From assembly GCF_014203095.1 (NCBI RefSeq), contig NZ_JACHIG010000012.1, forward strand, positions 124,001-188,000: DNA of 64,000 nt, in the 5' to 3' direction. Shown here in pieces: positions 24,586-34,003 of the stretch. Source of the DNA: Prosthecobacter vanneervenii (GTDB lineage: Bacteria > Verrucomicrobiota > Verrucomicrobiia > Verrucomicrobiales > Verrucomicrobiaceae). The notes below the pieces were generated by a model. The model was not told where the DNA came from. It saw nothing but the letters and a program-made list of their open reading frames with translations, and made no database searches. Within the stretch, counting starts at the first letter, position 1. Every line of letters begins with the position of its first letter. A program made the position numbers and the translations under genes.

Positions 24586-25896
24586 ATGAGCACCCCATCC
24601 AACGTCCAGATCGAAGCCGACACGCTTCTCCGCCGCAACACTTTGGCCATCGTCATGGGAGGTGGCGCGGGCACCCGCCTGTTCCCCTTGACGGAAAACC
24701 GTGCCAAGCCCGCCGTGCCGCTCGCGGGCAAGTACCGCATCGTCGATATCCCGATCAGCAACTGCATCAATTCCGGCCTGCGCCAGGTGTACGTGCTCAC
24801 GCAGTACAACAGCGCCTCGCTCAACCGCCACCTGGCCCGCACCTACCGCTTTGACAATTTCACCCGTGGCTTTGTGGAGGTGCTGGCCGCGCAGCAGACG
24901 CCTGATGGCGAGCGCTGGTACCAGGGCACCGCCGACGCCGTGCGCCAGAACCTGCGCTACTTCCTGGAAGGAGACTACGACTACTTCCTCATCCTCAGCG
25001 GCGACCAGCTCTACCGCATGGACTACCGCACGCTCATGCGCCAGCATGTGGCGACGAATGCGGACCTGACCATTGCCACCATTCCGGTGGACGCCCAGGC
25101 CGCTCCGGGATTCGGCATCATGCATTCGGATGAAAACAGCCGCATCTACGAGTTTGTGGAGAAGCCAAAGGACCCCGAGGTGCTGGACAAGCTGCGCATC
25201 CCGCCCTCCACGCTGAAGAAGCTGGGCCTTCCCGAAAACGAAGCCCACTTCCAGGCCTCCATGGGCATCTACCTCTTCCGCCGGGATGTGCTCATCGAGT
25301 GCCTCGACAACACCTTCAACGACTTCGGCAAGCACATCATCCCCGCCACCATCAAGAACAAGCGCGTGCACAATTTCAACTTCCAGGGCTACTGGGAGGA
25401 CATCGGCACCATCCGCAACTTCTTCGACGCCAACCTCGACCTCTGCCGCATGGTGCCGCAGTTTGACTTCTTTGAGAGCTCCGCGCCCATCTTTACGCAT
25501 GCGCGCTTCCTGCCCGCCACCAAGATCAATGGTGCCACCATCCGTGGTGCCCTCATTGCCGACGGCAGCGTGCTGACCGATGCTCATATCGAAACCGCCG
25601 TCATCGGCCTGCGCGCCCGCATCGAGCCCGGCACCACCATCCGCGACTGCATCATCATGGGTGCAGACTACTACGCGGGTGCCGTGGGCACCGACCCCAC
25701 ACGCCCGGCACCCGGCATCGGCCGCAACTGCCGCATCGAGCGCGCAATCATCGACAAAAACGTGCACATCGGCGACAACGTGGTCATCACCCCCGAAGGC
25801 AAGCCGGACAACATGGACGGGGAGAACTTCTACATCCGTGACGGCATCATCTGCATCCCGAAAGACGCCATCATCCCCTCCGGCACCTGGATCTGA
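24586..25896 (+). CDS. glgC: Glucose-1-phosphate adenylyltransferase
   Basis: GlgC makes ADP-glucose from glucose-1-phosphate and ATP, committing carbon to glycogen. The nucleotide-binding loop VMGGGAGTRLFPLTENRAKP, the VPLAGKYRIVDIPISNCINS block and YQGTADAVRQNL are intact, and EKPKD and FQGYWEDIGT appear in order before a left-handed beta-helix C-terminal domain. At 436 residues the length is normal. The gene is divergent from the cytochrome gene; no other glg genes are in the window. Confidence 0.96.
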   Translation: MSTPSNVQIEADTLLRRNTLAIVMGGGAGTRLFPLTENRAKPAVPLAGKYRIVDIPISNCINSGLRQVYVLTQYNSASLNRHLARTYRFDNFTRGFVEVLAAQQTPDGERWYQGTADAVRQNLRYFLEGDYDYFLILSGDQLYRMDYRTLMRQHVATNADLTIATIPVDAQAAPGFGIMHSDENSRIYEFVEKPKDPEVLDKLRIPPSTLKKLGLPENEAHFQASMGIYLFRRDVLIECLDNTFNDFGKHIIPATIKNKRVHNFNFQGYWEDIGTIRNFFDANLDLCRMVPQFDFFESSAPIFTHARFLPATKINGATIRGALIADGSVLTDAHIETAVIGLRARIEPGTTIRDCIIMGADYYAGAVGTDPTRPAPGIGRNCRIERAIIDKNVHIGDNVVITPEGKPDNMDGENFYIRDGIICIPKDAIIPSGTWI

Positions 25897-25959
25897 TCCG
25901 GGGCCGCGTGTGAAAAAAGGCTAACACCTTGAGCAGGGGGTGCGTTAAAAAGCACCACC

Positions 25960-27438
25960 ATGAAGCATGCCAACCGTGTTTTTGCCGTTCTGGGTCTGAC
26001 CCTGTCCGCCGCCTTTTCCCAAACCGCCGAGCTCCGCACCTTTACCAACGCCCAGGGCAAGGCCCTGCAGGCCAGGCTCATCGGCGTGGCCGGAGCCAAT
26101 GTGACGATCGAGACCGCCGCAGGTCAGCGCTTTATCCTGCCCATCACGTCCCTGTCCGCCGCAGACCAGCAGTACGTCAAAAGCGCCCCTCCAGCAGCAG
26201 CCCCGGCCAAGTACACCTTCAAACCCGGCCCGAATGACAAGCTCTCCCCGGAGTCCGTCAATGAGGCCGTGGGGCAGCCCATGTTTGCCGAGGCACCGCT
26301 CTTCACCTCCTCCGCCGAGGAGGTGGCCGCCCGGCTGAAGATCCCGCAGGAGTCCAAGACCAAGAACGCCAGCAGCTACCGCGCCTACACCAAGGACGAC
26401 TACATGCTCTTTGGCGCGCACCCTTTCTCCGTGGCCATGTATGCGGAGAATGACAAGGTCACGAGCTTCTCCCTCGTCTTTGCCAACAAGGGGGACCTCT
26501 TCAGCTCCAAGGGAGGCAGCGAGCTGCACTTTGACCGCGACACGCCTCCGGCCAAGGCCGCCGAGATCGTCAAGACCGCCATGGACAAGGACCTGGCCAC
26601 CATTTCCGCCTCGCTGACCAAGCTGCTCGGTGCACCGAAAAAGGAGCGCTTTGGCGAAGGGCCCAGCAACATCGGCCGCCTGACCATGCAGCGCTGGGAC
26701 TGGCGCGGCCATGCCATCATGCTGGCGGAGGCCGAGGGCGTCTATGTGGGCGTGCAGGTGGTGCCCACCGCCTTTGCCGATGCCGGCGGCAAGGTGGAGG
26801 ACACCGTGGACAAGGTCATCCGCGCCAAGGCGCTGGCCAATCTGGAAAAGCGCGAAAATGGCGACGTCGTCATCGGAGACATCCCCATGGTGGACCAGGG
26901 CCCCAAAGGCTACTGCGCCCCCGCCACGGCGGAGCGCGCCATGCGCTATCTCGGCGTACCTGCCGACATGTACATCCTGGCCAATGCGGGGAACTCCGGC
27001 TTTGGCGGCGGCACCAGCGTCTCCGCGCTGCTCGAAGGCATCGCCCCGCAGATCCGCAGCAAGCGCCGCTCCTTCGACGAATGGAAGAGCGAGCTGAAGA
27101 TGAAGGACATCGCCAAATACATCGACAAAGGCGTGCCCCTCATGTGGTGCCTGTACAGCACCAAGCAGTTCAACACCACCGCCAACGCCCGCACCAAGGA
27201 GCGCAAGGACGTCAAGGACTGGGCCGCATGGAAGACCAAGGTCACAGGCGAGGCCGCCGCCAACTCCCTGCCCAAGGACAAGGAAACCAGCCACGTGGTC
27301 CTCATCATCGGCTACAACAAGGACACGAATGAGATCGCCTTCAGCGACAGCTGGGGAGAGCGCTACAAGGAACGCTGGATCACCCTCCCCGAAGCCGAGC
27401 AGGTCTCCCAGCAGCGCTTCTACGTGGTGGGTTTCTGA
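25960..27438 (+). CDS. Secreted SHD1-like/C39-like peptidase protein, paralogue 1
   Basis: A signal peptide is followed by an SHD1-like domain (AELRTFTNAQGKALQARL…LPITSLSAADQQYV, about 22-70) and a middle region with a conserved RWDWRGHAIML block. The C-terminal C39-like papain-fold domain has VDQGPKGYCAPATAERAMRY (Cys319), SHVVLIIGYN (His445) and FSDSWGE with an Asp near 463. At 492 residues it closely matches the gene downstream. The catalytic residues suggest an exported cysteine peptidase or amide-bond enzyme; the substrate is unknown. Confidence 0.8.
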   Translation: MKHANRVFAVLGLTLSAAFSQTAELRTFTNAQGKALQARLIGVAGANVTIETAAGQRFILPITSLSAADQQYVKSAPPAAAPAKYTFKPGPNDKLSPESVNEAVGQPMFAEAPLFTSSAEEVAARLKIPQESKTKNASSYRAYTKDDYMLFGAHPFSVAMYAENDKVTSFSLVFANKGDLFSSKGGSELHFDRDTPPAKAAEIVKTAMDKDLATISASLTKLLGAPKKERFGEGPSNIGRLTMQRWDWRGHAIMLAEAEGVYVGVQVVPTAFADAGGKVEDTVDKVIRAKALANLEKRENGDVVIGDIPMVDQGPKGYCAPATAERAMRYLGVPADMYILANAGNSGFGGGTSVSALLEGIAPQIRSKRRSFDEWKSELKMKDIAKYIDKGVPLMWCLYSTKQFNTTANARTKERKDVKDWAAWKTKVTGEAAANSLPKDKETSHVVLIIGYNKDTNEIAFSDSWGERYKERWITLPEAEQVSQQRFYVVGF

Positions 27439-27501
27439 TACACTCGGCAAAGTCAGGGCGCTTGGTCCTCCTAGCGCCGTCATTCGCTGGCTGTGGAGCT
27501 C

Positions 27502-27840
27502 ATACCACACTCCATTGAAAACGGGTCGATTTCGAAGCCACTGAAAACTCGGTTCTGAAGAAGAGACTTTGTGTTCAGCTGGAGATTTCAAGGCAAATCA
27601 GGCAGCCAGTGCTTGCATGCCCGCCATACGTAGGATGGGTGTGGCGACAGCCCGCCCGTCCACCAGCGTGCGGCAAGCACCACGGCGTAGGAAGGCGCTG
27701 ATGGTCGGGCGGTTTGGCGGAGGAGCGGTCGAGCAGGCGTGTGCTCTCGACGCCAAACACACCCAACCTACGATCGGAGTGCCACGCGCCCGCGCACACG
27801 GCACAAGCCCTGCAGACCCGTTTTCAGCTGATTGTGGTAT
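27502..27840. mobile_element. MITE-like element, full-length copy A
   Basis: The 339-bp element has imperfect terminal inverted repeats of 26 bp (ATACCACAcTC…TGAAAACGGGTC and its complement at 27815-27840; 22 of 26 positions agree). It contains the core palindrome starting CGTAGGATGGG at 27629. An inverted, nearly identical copy lies at 45302-45641. It has no gene. It fills most of the 494-nt gap between the two C39-like paralogues; the rest of the gap shows nothing else. Confidence 0.82.
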
Positions 27841-27932
27841 CACTTGCAGCCGCATGGCTCTTTGCGCCTGTTTACAAACAGAACGCATTTTCATCCTTCA
27901 CACCTGCGGAAGAGTTCGCTAAAAGCATTCCC

Positions 27933-29387
27933 ATGACACGTGCTGCCAGTCTTTTCCTAGTGTTGGGCCTCAATATCTCCCCCGTCTTGGCCCAGACGGC
28001 CGAGCTCCGCACCTTTACCAATGCCCAGGGCAAGGCCCTTCAGGCCAGGCTCATCGGCGTGGCCGGAGCCAATGTGACCATCGAGACGGCCAACGGCCAG
28101 CGCTTCACCCTGCCCATCGCCTCCCTCTCCGCCGCCGATCAGCAGTATCTGAAAAGCGCCCCTGCCGCACCCGCTGCCTCGACTGCCTACAAACCCGGTC
28201 CGAATGACAAGCTGGAGCCTGCTGCGATCAACGAAGCCGCTGGCCAGCCCCTTTTCAGCGACACCCCTCTCTGGGCCACCTCCGCCGAGGAGCTGGCGGA
28301 AAAGCTGCAGATCCCGCCGGAGTCCAAGACCAAGACCACCAGCAGCTTCCGCTCCTACACGGAGAAGGATTACAAGCTCTTTGGCGCGCACCCCTACTCC
28401 GTGGCCATGTATGCGGAGAACGGCAAAATCGCCGCCTTTTCCCTCGTCTATGCCAACAAGGGCGACCTCTTCCAATACGAAGGAGACGCCTCCAAGCAGC
28501 CTGACGACAACGATGCGGCCAAGCTGCTGAAGAAGGCCATGGACAAGGACGTGGCTGCCATCTCCGAGGCCCTGACCAAGAAGCTCGGCGCGCCGAAAAA
28601 GGAACGCTTTGGCGAAAAAGCCGGGCGCATGAACATGCAGCGCTGGGACTGGCGCGGCCACTCCCTCCTGCTGGCCGAGGCCGAGGGCGAGTACGTGGGC
28701 CTGCAGATCGTCACCACCGCCTTTGCCGATGCCGGCGGCAAGGTGGAGGAGACGGCCGACAAGGTCATCCGCGCCCGCGTTTTGGCCAATCTGGAAAAGC
28801 GCCCCAATGGCGACATCGTGGTGGGAGACCTGCCCATGGTGGACCAGGGCCCCAAGGGCTACTGCGTGCCCGCCACCGCCGAGCGCGCCATGCGCTACCT
28901 CGGCGTGCCCGCAGACATGTACATCCTGGCCAACGCCGGGCAGAGCGGCTTTGGCGGCGGCACCAGCGTGGACGTGCTGCTGGAGGGCATCGGGCCCCAG
29001 ATCCGCAGCAAGCACCGCTCCTTTGATTCCTGGGGCGGAGAGCTCAAGCTCAAGGACCTGGCCAAATACATCGACAAAGGCGTGCCGGTCATGTGGTGCC
29101 TCTACAGCACGGACAAATTCAACGAAGTCGCCGACAAACACACCCAGGAGCGCAAAGCCGTGACCAACTGGACCACCTGGAAGGTCAAGGTGCTCAAGCA
29201 AGCCGCAGACAGCACGCTGGAAAAAGACCGCGACAGCGCCCACGTCGTCCTCATCACCGGCTACAACAAAGACACCAACGAGATCGCCTTCAGCGACAGC
29301 TGGGGAGAAAACTACAAGGAACGCTGGATCAGCGTCCCCGAAGCCGAGCGCGTCTCCCAGCAGCACTTCTACGTGGTGGGTTTCTGA
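27933..29387 (+). CDS. Secreted SHD1-like/C39-like peptidase protein, paralogue 2
   Basis: The ATG at 27933 gives 484 residues. The open frame runs further upstream through the MITE element, but the signal peptide (MTRAASLFLVLGLNISPVLA) begins here. Domain order equals paralogue 1: SHD1-like, middle region with RWDWRGHSLLL, then a C39-like domain with KGYCVPATAERAM (Cys311), AHVVLITGYN (His437) and FSDSWGENY. The two genes are a tandem duplication separated by a MITE. Catalytic residues are kept in both copies, so both are probably functional. Confidence 0.8.
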   Translation: MTRAASLFLVLGLNISPVLAQTAELRTFTNAQGKALQARLIGVAGANVTIETANGQRFTLPIASLSAADQQYLKSAPAAPAASTAYKPGPNDKLEPAAINEAAGQPLFSDTPLWATSAEELAEKLQIPPESKTKTTSSFRSYTEKDYKLFGAHPYSVAMYAENGKIAAFSLVYANKGDLFQYEGDASKQPDDNDAAKLLKKAMDKDVAAISEALTKKLGAPKKERFGEKAGRMNMQRWDWRGHSLLLAEAEGEYVGLQIVTTAFADAGGKVEETADKVIRARVLANLEKRPNGDIVVGDLPMVDQGPKGYCVPATAERAMRYLGVPADMYILANAGQSGFGGGTSVDVLLEGIGPQIRSKHRSFDSWGGELKLKDLAKYIDKGVPVMWCLYSTDKFNEVADKHTQERKAVTNWTTWKVKVLKQAADSTLEKDRDSAHVVLITGYNKDTNEIAFSDSWGENYKERWISVPEAERVSQQHFYVVGF

Positions 29388-29440
29388 GAAGCGGTGCTGA
29401 TGTGGTGGTTTCCACTGACGCAAGGCAAGCCACAGAACCA

Positions 29441-29479
29441 TTTGGAATGTGGTTGCAAATTGAGGAACGAACGCAGCTA
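29441..29479 (+). repeat. Decayed half of the 148-bp palindromic repeat
   Basis: TTTGGAATGTGGTTGCAAAT followed by TGAGGAACGAACGCAGCTA matches the left arm of the element at 1963 with scattered changes. The other arm is missing. Confidence 0.6.
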
Positions 29480-29583
29480 CCCTCCCATGGGGTGGCCGGT
29501 GCAGGCACAACACAAGACTCTCGCAGTTCTTAGTTTCGGGCTCCTGATGGGTCTGCCATTCACAAAACGCAAGAAACCGTCTG

Positions 29584-30258
29584 TCACTCGCAATCGTCGA
29601 AAATAGAAAATGGGTGGTGCGATTTGAAAATGGCTTTGGATTTGAGCCCGCCGACGGCTTCACCAAATTCCAGCGGTGTATTCAGGCGGTTTATTCCAAA
29701 TAGACTGACATCTTCAAGCTGCTCTTGGGAGAATGCTGCGAAACGAACCGTTGCTGGTGCCCGCACGTTTTTCACCCTGGTGTAAGGCCCACCCATATCC
29801 GTAGGAGGCATCATCCTAAATGCCGGCATATGTCGAGGCCATCCATCATAAAGCCAGTCGATCCAGTACGCCCCAAATTCCGGACCTTCATCACTGACAT
29901 ATTCGAGTCCGAAAGGCATGGTGACTGCCTCTGTTTTTATCCTCCCAGCATTGGCTTGATGCCATTTGAAGCGAAGGACACTGTTGGGATGGACCATTTT
30001 GAACGCATCAGGCGCAGGCAATAACCAAGCGATCGCATTGAGAGCTTCACCAGCCCGGTCTTGCGCACTTGTCTGCATGTAAAGAAGCTGAGGCACAGGA
30101 AGACATTGGCGCTCTGCCTCACTCATCCACCATTCCGACCAGGATCGAATCTGGCTTTCATGCAATGTCGGAGCAGCCCCTGCAAAGGAGAGACTTTCAT
30201 TTTCGGCGAGCGACACGAACAATGCCGTCAAGACGAAGGCGCGCAAAACCGATTTCAC
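29584..30258 (-). CDS. Exported hypothetical protein
   Basis: The 224-residue product has a likely signal peptide (MKSVLRAFVLTALFVSLA) and no motif that I recognise. It is rich in aromatic residues (SWSEWWMSEAERQ, FGAYWIDWLYDGWPRHMPAF). The base composition is more A/T-rich than neighbours, and decayed repeats lie on both sides, which suggests an acquired or fast-evolving gene. Coding status rests on the long open frame and the signal peptide. Confidence 0.55.
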   Translation of the reverse strand: MKSVLRAFVLTALFVSLAENESLSFAGAAPTLHESQIRSWSEWWMSEAERQCLPVPQLLYMQTSAQDRAGEALNAIAWLLPAPDAFKMVHPNSVLRFKWHQANAGRIKTEAVTMPFGLEYVSDEGPEFGAYWIDWLYDGWPRHMPAFRMMPPTDMGGPYTRVKNVRAPATVRFAAFSQEQLEDVSLFGINRLNTPLEFGEAVGGLKSKAIFKSHHPFSIFDDCE

Positions 30259-30376
30259 GACCTCAAGCTATCGCAACAACCAAGATGCTGTCGAGGCAAT
30301 TAGACCAGTTCTCGAAAGGCCGGGCGCATTGCCCGACGGTGGAACGGCCTCAGTGGCAGTGTGTAGCTGCGTGTAT

Positions 30377-30432
30377 CACGAGACGCTCGAACGCGGCGGC
30401 TTCACGCGATCCTCGTTGTGCGGCCGCATTGA
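30377..30432 (-). repeat. Decayed copy of the 148-bp repeat, opposite orientation
   Basis: CACGAGACGCTCGAACGCGG…CGGCCGCATTGA matches the reverse complement of 1967-2020 (CACGAGACGCTCGAAAGCGG…). It sits in the gap before the VanZ-like gene. Confidence 0.6.
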
Positions 30433-30476
30433 TTCGCTTCCGCTCACCCCTTCGGGGCAGCCTGAGGCTTTCGCTG

Positions 30477-30899
30477 TCACGCCTCAATTCTGTCTTTGTA
30501 CGTCCGGTTCAGCCCCAGCCACCGGCCTGCGATCAGGGCCGCCACGGTGGCGAGGAGGCCGCCGCTCAAGTCGGCGGTCCAGTCCCACACATCGCCGCCG
30601 CTGCGGCCGGGGACGTAGAGCTGGTGCCACTCGTCCACCACGCCCACGAGGCCGCAAAAGACCAGGGCAAACCCCAGCGCCGCGCCAAAGGTCTGCGCAC
30701 GCCCCGCCAGCCGCAGGCTGAGCAGGAAGCAGGTGCCGCCGATGGCGAAGAAGGCGCAGTGCTCAAACTTGTCCACGCCCTCAAAGTCTCCCGGCTTGGG
30801 CAGAAAGGTCTGCGAGGAGAGCCACCACAGCACCCCGGCCCAGATGAGGGTCAGAACGCGCCAGAAGGCGGGAGACGAAAGAAAGCGCGGGAGTTTCAT
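30477..30899 (-). CDS. VanZ-like family membrane protein
   Basis: The ATG at 30899 gives 140 residues with about four hydrophobic segments. The family pattern is present: LSSQTFLPKPGDFEGVDKFEHCAFFAIGG near the start (shown in part: FEGVDKFEH) and VVDEWHQLYVPGRSGGDVWDW later. VanZ proteins are integral membrane proteins, in some cases linked to glycopeptide tolerance, with unclear biochemistry. A longer frame upstream (to 31031) lacks support. Confidence 0.82.
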   Translation of the reverse strand: MKLPRFLSSPAFWRVLTLIWAGVLWWLSSQTFLPKPGDFEGVDKFEHCAFFAIGGTCFLLSLRLAGRAQTFGAALGFALVFCGLVGVVDEWHQLYVPGRSGGDVWDWTADLSGGLLATVAALIAGRWLGLNRTYKDRIEA

Positions 30900-31039
30900 C
30901 GCAGATGCCACCTGCCATAGCAGGCATGGTGCCGCATTTCCACCGCAAGAAGCTGACGATGCCGCCGCATGCCACGCCCTGCTGCCGGGGGTCATTTTTT
31001 CATCGCCTTTCCAGGCGGCTTCCGTCAACATCGGCCGCC

Positions 31040-31477
31040 ATGAGCTCCTCCACCCATCCTGTCTTTGTGCTGGCCGCGCTGGGTCTGGTGGGCGCGGTGA
31101 TCATGCTGGCCACGGTGTTCCGGGTGCATCATCGCGGGCTGAAACTGGCGCTGGTGCTCTTTGCGCTGGCCATGCTGACCCCCGCCGGACTGGTGCTCAT
31201 GGCCATGCACCCGGAATGGACGGACGCACGCATCCGCACGTACAAGGACTTTTACGAGGGCCTGCAGCTGGGCATGACACGAGCGGAGGTCATGGACGTG
31301 AAAGCCCGCCTCTACCCCGCAGACGGCCCCCGCACGGTGCCCACCATCATCGCCGAGGACGAGACCAGCCTCTCCTTTTTCATGCACCCGGAGGAGGAGA
31401 CGGAGCCCAATTGCGAGGGCATCCTGCTGACCTTTGCGGAAGGAAAGCTGAAGTCCAAGACCTACTCCCCGGACTGA
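31040..31477 (+). CDS. Small membrane protein with BamE/SmpA-like motif
   Basis: The ATG at 31040 gives 145 residues: two hydrophobic segments (about 7-27 and 36-53), then a soluble part with LQLGMTRAEVMDVKARLY, the GMTxxEV pattern of SmpA/BamE-type folds, and a beta-rich end (GILLTFAEGKLKSKTYSPD). The soluble part probably faces the periplasm. The fold link is by motif only. The function is unknown. Confidence 0.7.
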   Translation: MSSSTHPVFVLAALGLVGAVIMLATVFRVHHRGLKLALVLFALAMLTPAGLVLMAMHPEWTDARIRTYKDFYEGLQLGMTRAEVMDVKARLYPADGPRTVPTIIAEDETSLSFFMHPEEETEPNCEGILLTFAEGKLKSKTYSPD

Positions 31478-31574
31478 CCGCCGCCCGCCCTGCGGCCCCA
31501 GGGCACACGGTGGTTGCTTTCAGGCGGTGCTGTGCTCTGGTGCGGGCTCAATCTCACCCCCCAAACTAGCCACC

Positions 31575-32186
31575 ATGTCCGCCCACTCCGCCTCGGAAAA
31601 GTCCTCCATCTGGTCCCTGCTCAATGTCATCATCGGCTCCGTCATCGGCGGCGTCGTGCTTCTGTGGGTGCTGGCTTTCGTCGTGCAGGGTCTGGGCTCC
31701 CTGCGTCCCAAGCCCAAGGCTGAAACCGCCGCCGCAGCCCCTGCTGCAGCTGCCCCTGCCGCCGCCGCTCCGGCTGCTGCCGCACCCGCTGCTGCTCCTG
31801 CCGCCGCCGCTGTGCTGGAAATCACCATCAAGCCCGACCCCGCCAACCCCCTGGCCTACGACACCAAGACCATCGCCGCCAAGGCCGGACAGAAGATCAA
31901 ACTGACCTTCAACAACACCCACCCCACCCTGCCCCAGCCGCACAACATCGTCATCGGCAAGGCTGGCACCAAGGACAAGATGATGGGCATCGCCACCAGC
32001 GCCATGACCCTGGTGGACAAAGGCTACATCCCTGACTCCCCCGAGATCCTGGCCCACACCAGCCTGCTCCAGCCCGGCAAGTCCGAGACCATCGAATTCA
32101 CCGTGCCTGCCGCTGGCGAATACCCCTTCTTCTGCACCTTCCCCGGCCACGTGGCGCTGATGAACGGCGTGCTCACCGCGCAGTAA
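31575..32186 (+). CDS. Membrane-anchored azurin/plastocyanin-type cupredoxin
   Basis: The 203-residue protein has one N-terminal membrane segment (about 15-38), a long Ala/Pro linker (AAAPAAAAPAAAAP) and a type I copper domain. Copper ligands fit the azurin pattern: His in QPHNIVIG, then Cys, His and Met in FFCTFPGHVALMNG. It likely carries electrons between periplasmic partners. It is 30 nt upstream of the OsmC gene, suggesting a redox-stress pair. Confidence 0.92.
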   Translation: MSAHSASEKSSIWSLLNVIIGSVIGGVVLLWVLAFVVQGLGSLRPKPKAETAAAAPAAAAPAAAAPAAAAPAAAPAAAAVLEITIKPDPANPLAYDTKTIAAKAGQKIKLTFNNTHPTLPQPHNIVIGKAGTKDKMMGIATSAMTLVDKGYIPDSPEILAHTSLLQPGKSETIEFTVPAAGEYPFFCTFPGHVALMNGVLTAQ

Positions 32187-32216
32187 GATTCACTCTTTTT
32201 CACCTCTCCTTTTCCC

Positions 32217-32633
32217 ATGGCCGTCTCCATCAGCGTCAACTACGAAGGCAGCCTGCGCTGCCGTGCCACCCACGGCCCTTCGCAGAACCAGGTCATCACC
32301 GACGCCCCGGTGGACAATCATGGGAAGGGAGAGTCCTTCAGCCCCACCGACCTCGTGGCCACGGCGCTGGCCACCTGCATGGCCACCGTGATCGGCATCA
32401 AGGCCCAGCAAAAGGGCTACGACATCGCCGGCATGAAGGTCAGCGTGGAAAAGCACATGAGCGAGGACAGCCCCCGCCGCATCGTGCGCCTGCCCATCAC
32501 CATCGAGATCCCGCTGCCGGAAGACCACCCGGACCGCAAGCTCCTCGAAGCCACCGCCCTCGGCTGCCCCGTGCACCACAGCGTGCACCCGGACATCGAC
32601 AAGCCGGTGACGTTTGTGTGGAGCGGGAAGTAA
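32217..32633 (+). CDS. OsmC family peroxidase/disulfide reductase
   Basis: The 138-residue protein shows the OsmC layout: SFSPTDLVATALATCMATV with the first redox Cys, then ALGCPVHHSVHPD with the second. The family reduces organic hydroperoxides through a Cys pair in the cytoplasm. It follows the cupredoxin gene closely on the same strand. A core repeat element begins 41 nt after its stop. Confidence 0.92.
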   Translation: MAVSISVNYEGSLRCRATHGPSQNQVITDAPVDNHGKGESFSPTDLVATALATCMATVIGIKAQQKGYDIAGMKVSVEKHMSEDSPRRIVRLPITIEIPLPEDHPDRKLLEATALGCPVHHSVHPDIDKPVTFVWSGK

Positions 32634-32673
32634 GACGGGCGTAGTGCCAGCGTCCCGCTTGCTGTGGCCCGGC

Positions 32674-32862
32674 GCAGCCAGAGCTTGCATGCCCGCCAAA
32701 CGTAGGATGGGTGTGGCGACAGCCCGCCCGTCCATCAGCGTTCCGCAAACATCGGGGCGTGCGAACACCCTCATGGTCGGACGGTTTGGCGCAGGAAGTT
32801 GTGGAGCAAAGAAGCGGTTGCGCCGCCAAACACATCCAACCAACGGCCGGAGTGCCGCGCTG
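32674..32862. repeat. Core palindromic repeat, diverged copy
   Basis: GCAGCCAGAGCTTGCATGCC leads into CGTAGGATGGGTGTGGCGAC at 32701 and closes at CCAAACACATCCAACCAACG. It shares the GCTTGCATGCCCGCC lead with copy A at 27.6 kb but lacks the terminal inverted repeats. Confidence 0.75.
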
Positions 32863-32927
32863 CTCGCCCTCGCACTGAAAGATCGTGGCCTCTTGCTTCT
32901 GCAATGCTGCCGGTCATGCTGGACGGC

Positions 32928-33374
32928 ATGAGATGGATACTAGCCCTGTTGCTATTCCTGCCTGCCTGCGCGCACCAGAAGCTGGCAGAAAACCATTTCC
33001 ACAAAATGGATGAACTTTGCAAGCGCGCTGTGGCCAATGAAGATGCTCCACCAAGACCCGACTCAGGCTTGGGAATCCAAGGGATGTATGTGCAAAGCAT
33101 CGGCTCTGATTTCTGGAAGACCTATTCAGATGCCCGGCTGGCTGCGGGAGATCGACGAGCACGCAAGGAATTGAAGACGCTGCTCGAACGTTACGGGGCC
33201 TCCGCCGCCCTCTTGGTACCGATCAACAGCGACCTGCGCGGCGCAGAGGACAATGCCATTATCGACGCTTGGCTGGCCTCAGGCGGCCGCAGCACCACCC
33301 ACCTCAAACAAATGTTCGGTGACCCACCCGATCTGCGACGGGCTGCCGCCTGTCGCCAGGGTGTGCTGCGGTGA
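32928..33374 (+). CDS. Small lipoprotein of unknown function
   Basis: The ATG at 32928 gives 148 residues beginning MRWILALLLFLPACAHQK, a type II signal with lipobox LPAC. The mature part is mainly helical and contains RKELKTLLERYGASAALLVP. I do not recognise a family. Earlier in-frame ATGs at 32904 and 32916 would place the signal peptide internally, so the one at 32928 is preferred. Confidence 0.65.
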   Translation: MRWILALLLFLPACAHQKLAENHFHKMDELCKRAVANEDAPPRPDSGLGIQGMYVQSIGSDFWKTYSDARLAAGDRRARKELKTLLERYGASAALLVPINSDLRGAEDNAIIDAWLASGGRSTTHLKQMFGDPPDLRRAAACRQGVLR

Positions 33375-33395
33375 TGAGACGGCCCTTCCCCTTTT

Positions 33396-33585
33396 TCGTG
33401 TCTCGTTTCCACCTCAGGGGGCACTGCTGGGAGACACGAAGCCTCATTTTTTAGGCTCTCGGGAAACCACGGCGGAAACGAAGGCGCGACTGCCCAGGGG
33501 CGCTGGAAACGACGCGGAAACCTGCGGGAAACGAGGCCGCATGAGGTCGGACACGAAGAGGCAAAAACGAAGGTTTTTCGTGTCC
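33396..33585. repeat. Left repeat cluster: inverted repeats and GGAAACGA iteron-like motifs
   Basis: TTCGTGTCTC … GAGACACGAA (33396-33440) is a 10-bp inverted repeat enclosing TCGTTTCCAC. GGAAACGA follows at 33474, 33505 and 33527, with variants GGAAACCA near 33462 and GGAAACCT at 33516. GGACACGAA…TTCGTGTCC (33549-33585) is another inverted repeat. Downstream, CCACCGTCAAC is repeated at 33627 and 33647. The remaining sequence up to 34003 shows no further structure or convincing gene. Confidence 0.7.
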
Positions 33586-34003
33586 TGAGCCTCAGCGCCG
33601 CCTGCCCCGGTTCCGGTTCTGGCCAGCCACCGTCAACAACGGTCAACCACCGTCAACGGCCGCAGGCCCTTCAGCCACCGTCTTCGGTTCCGTCCCCTGT
33701 TGGCTGAAAATGTTTCAGAAAGCATTTGAGCTTTCCGGGTCTGCGGGCATGGTGATAATCACCAACCCAAACCGGACTGAGAACATCGCCGGACGAGGTG
33801 GCGGGCATCGTTTTCGAAGAAGGCGTGAAGAGCGCCGACGCCGGGAATGAGGTGCCACGAGTCAGCAGCAGCAGCCTGCTCTTCAGGAGCAGACGCAGGA
33901 CAGAGCACGCCAAAAAAACACCACCACCACAGCCAGGGCGCTTTTTGCACCCATGTGTCGGGCGGTCATTTCATCAACACAACATACCACGTCATCATAT
34001 TTT

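Noticed and set aside
24565..25767. 400-codon open frame opposite glgC
   Set aside because: It has the composition of an antisense shadow and no domain, while glgC on the other strand is complete.
27495..27850. Target-site duplication around MITE copies
   Set aside because: Flanks of copy A (CTC/CAC) and copy B (CTG/TAC) do not match; no duplication can be claimed.
33671..33913. 80-codon minus-strand frame beside the left repeat cluster
   Set aside because: No motif, poor codon bias and overlap with likely regulatory DNA.
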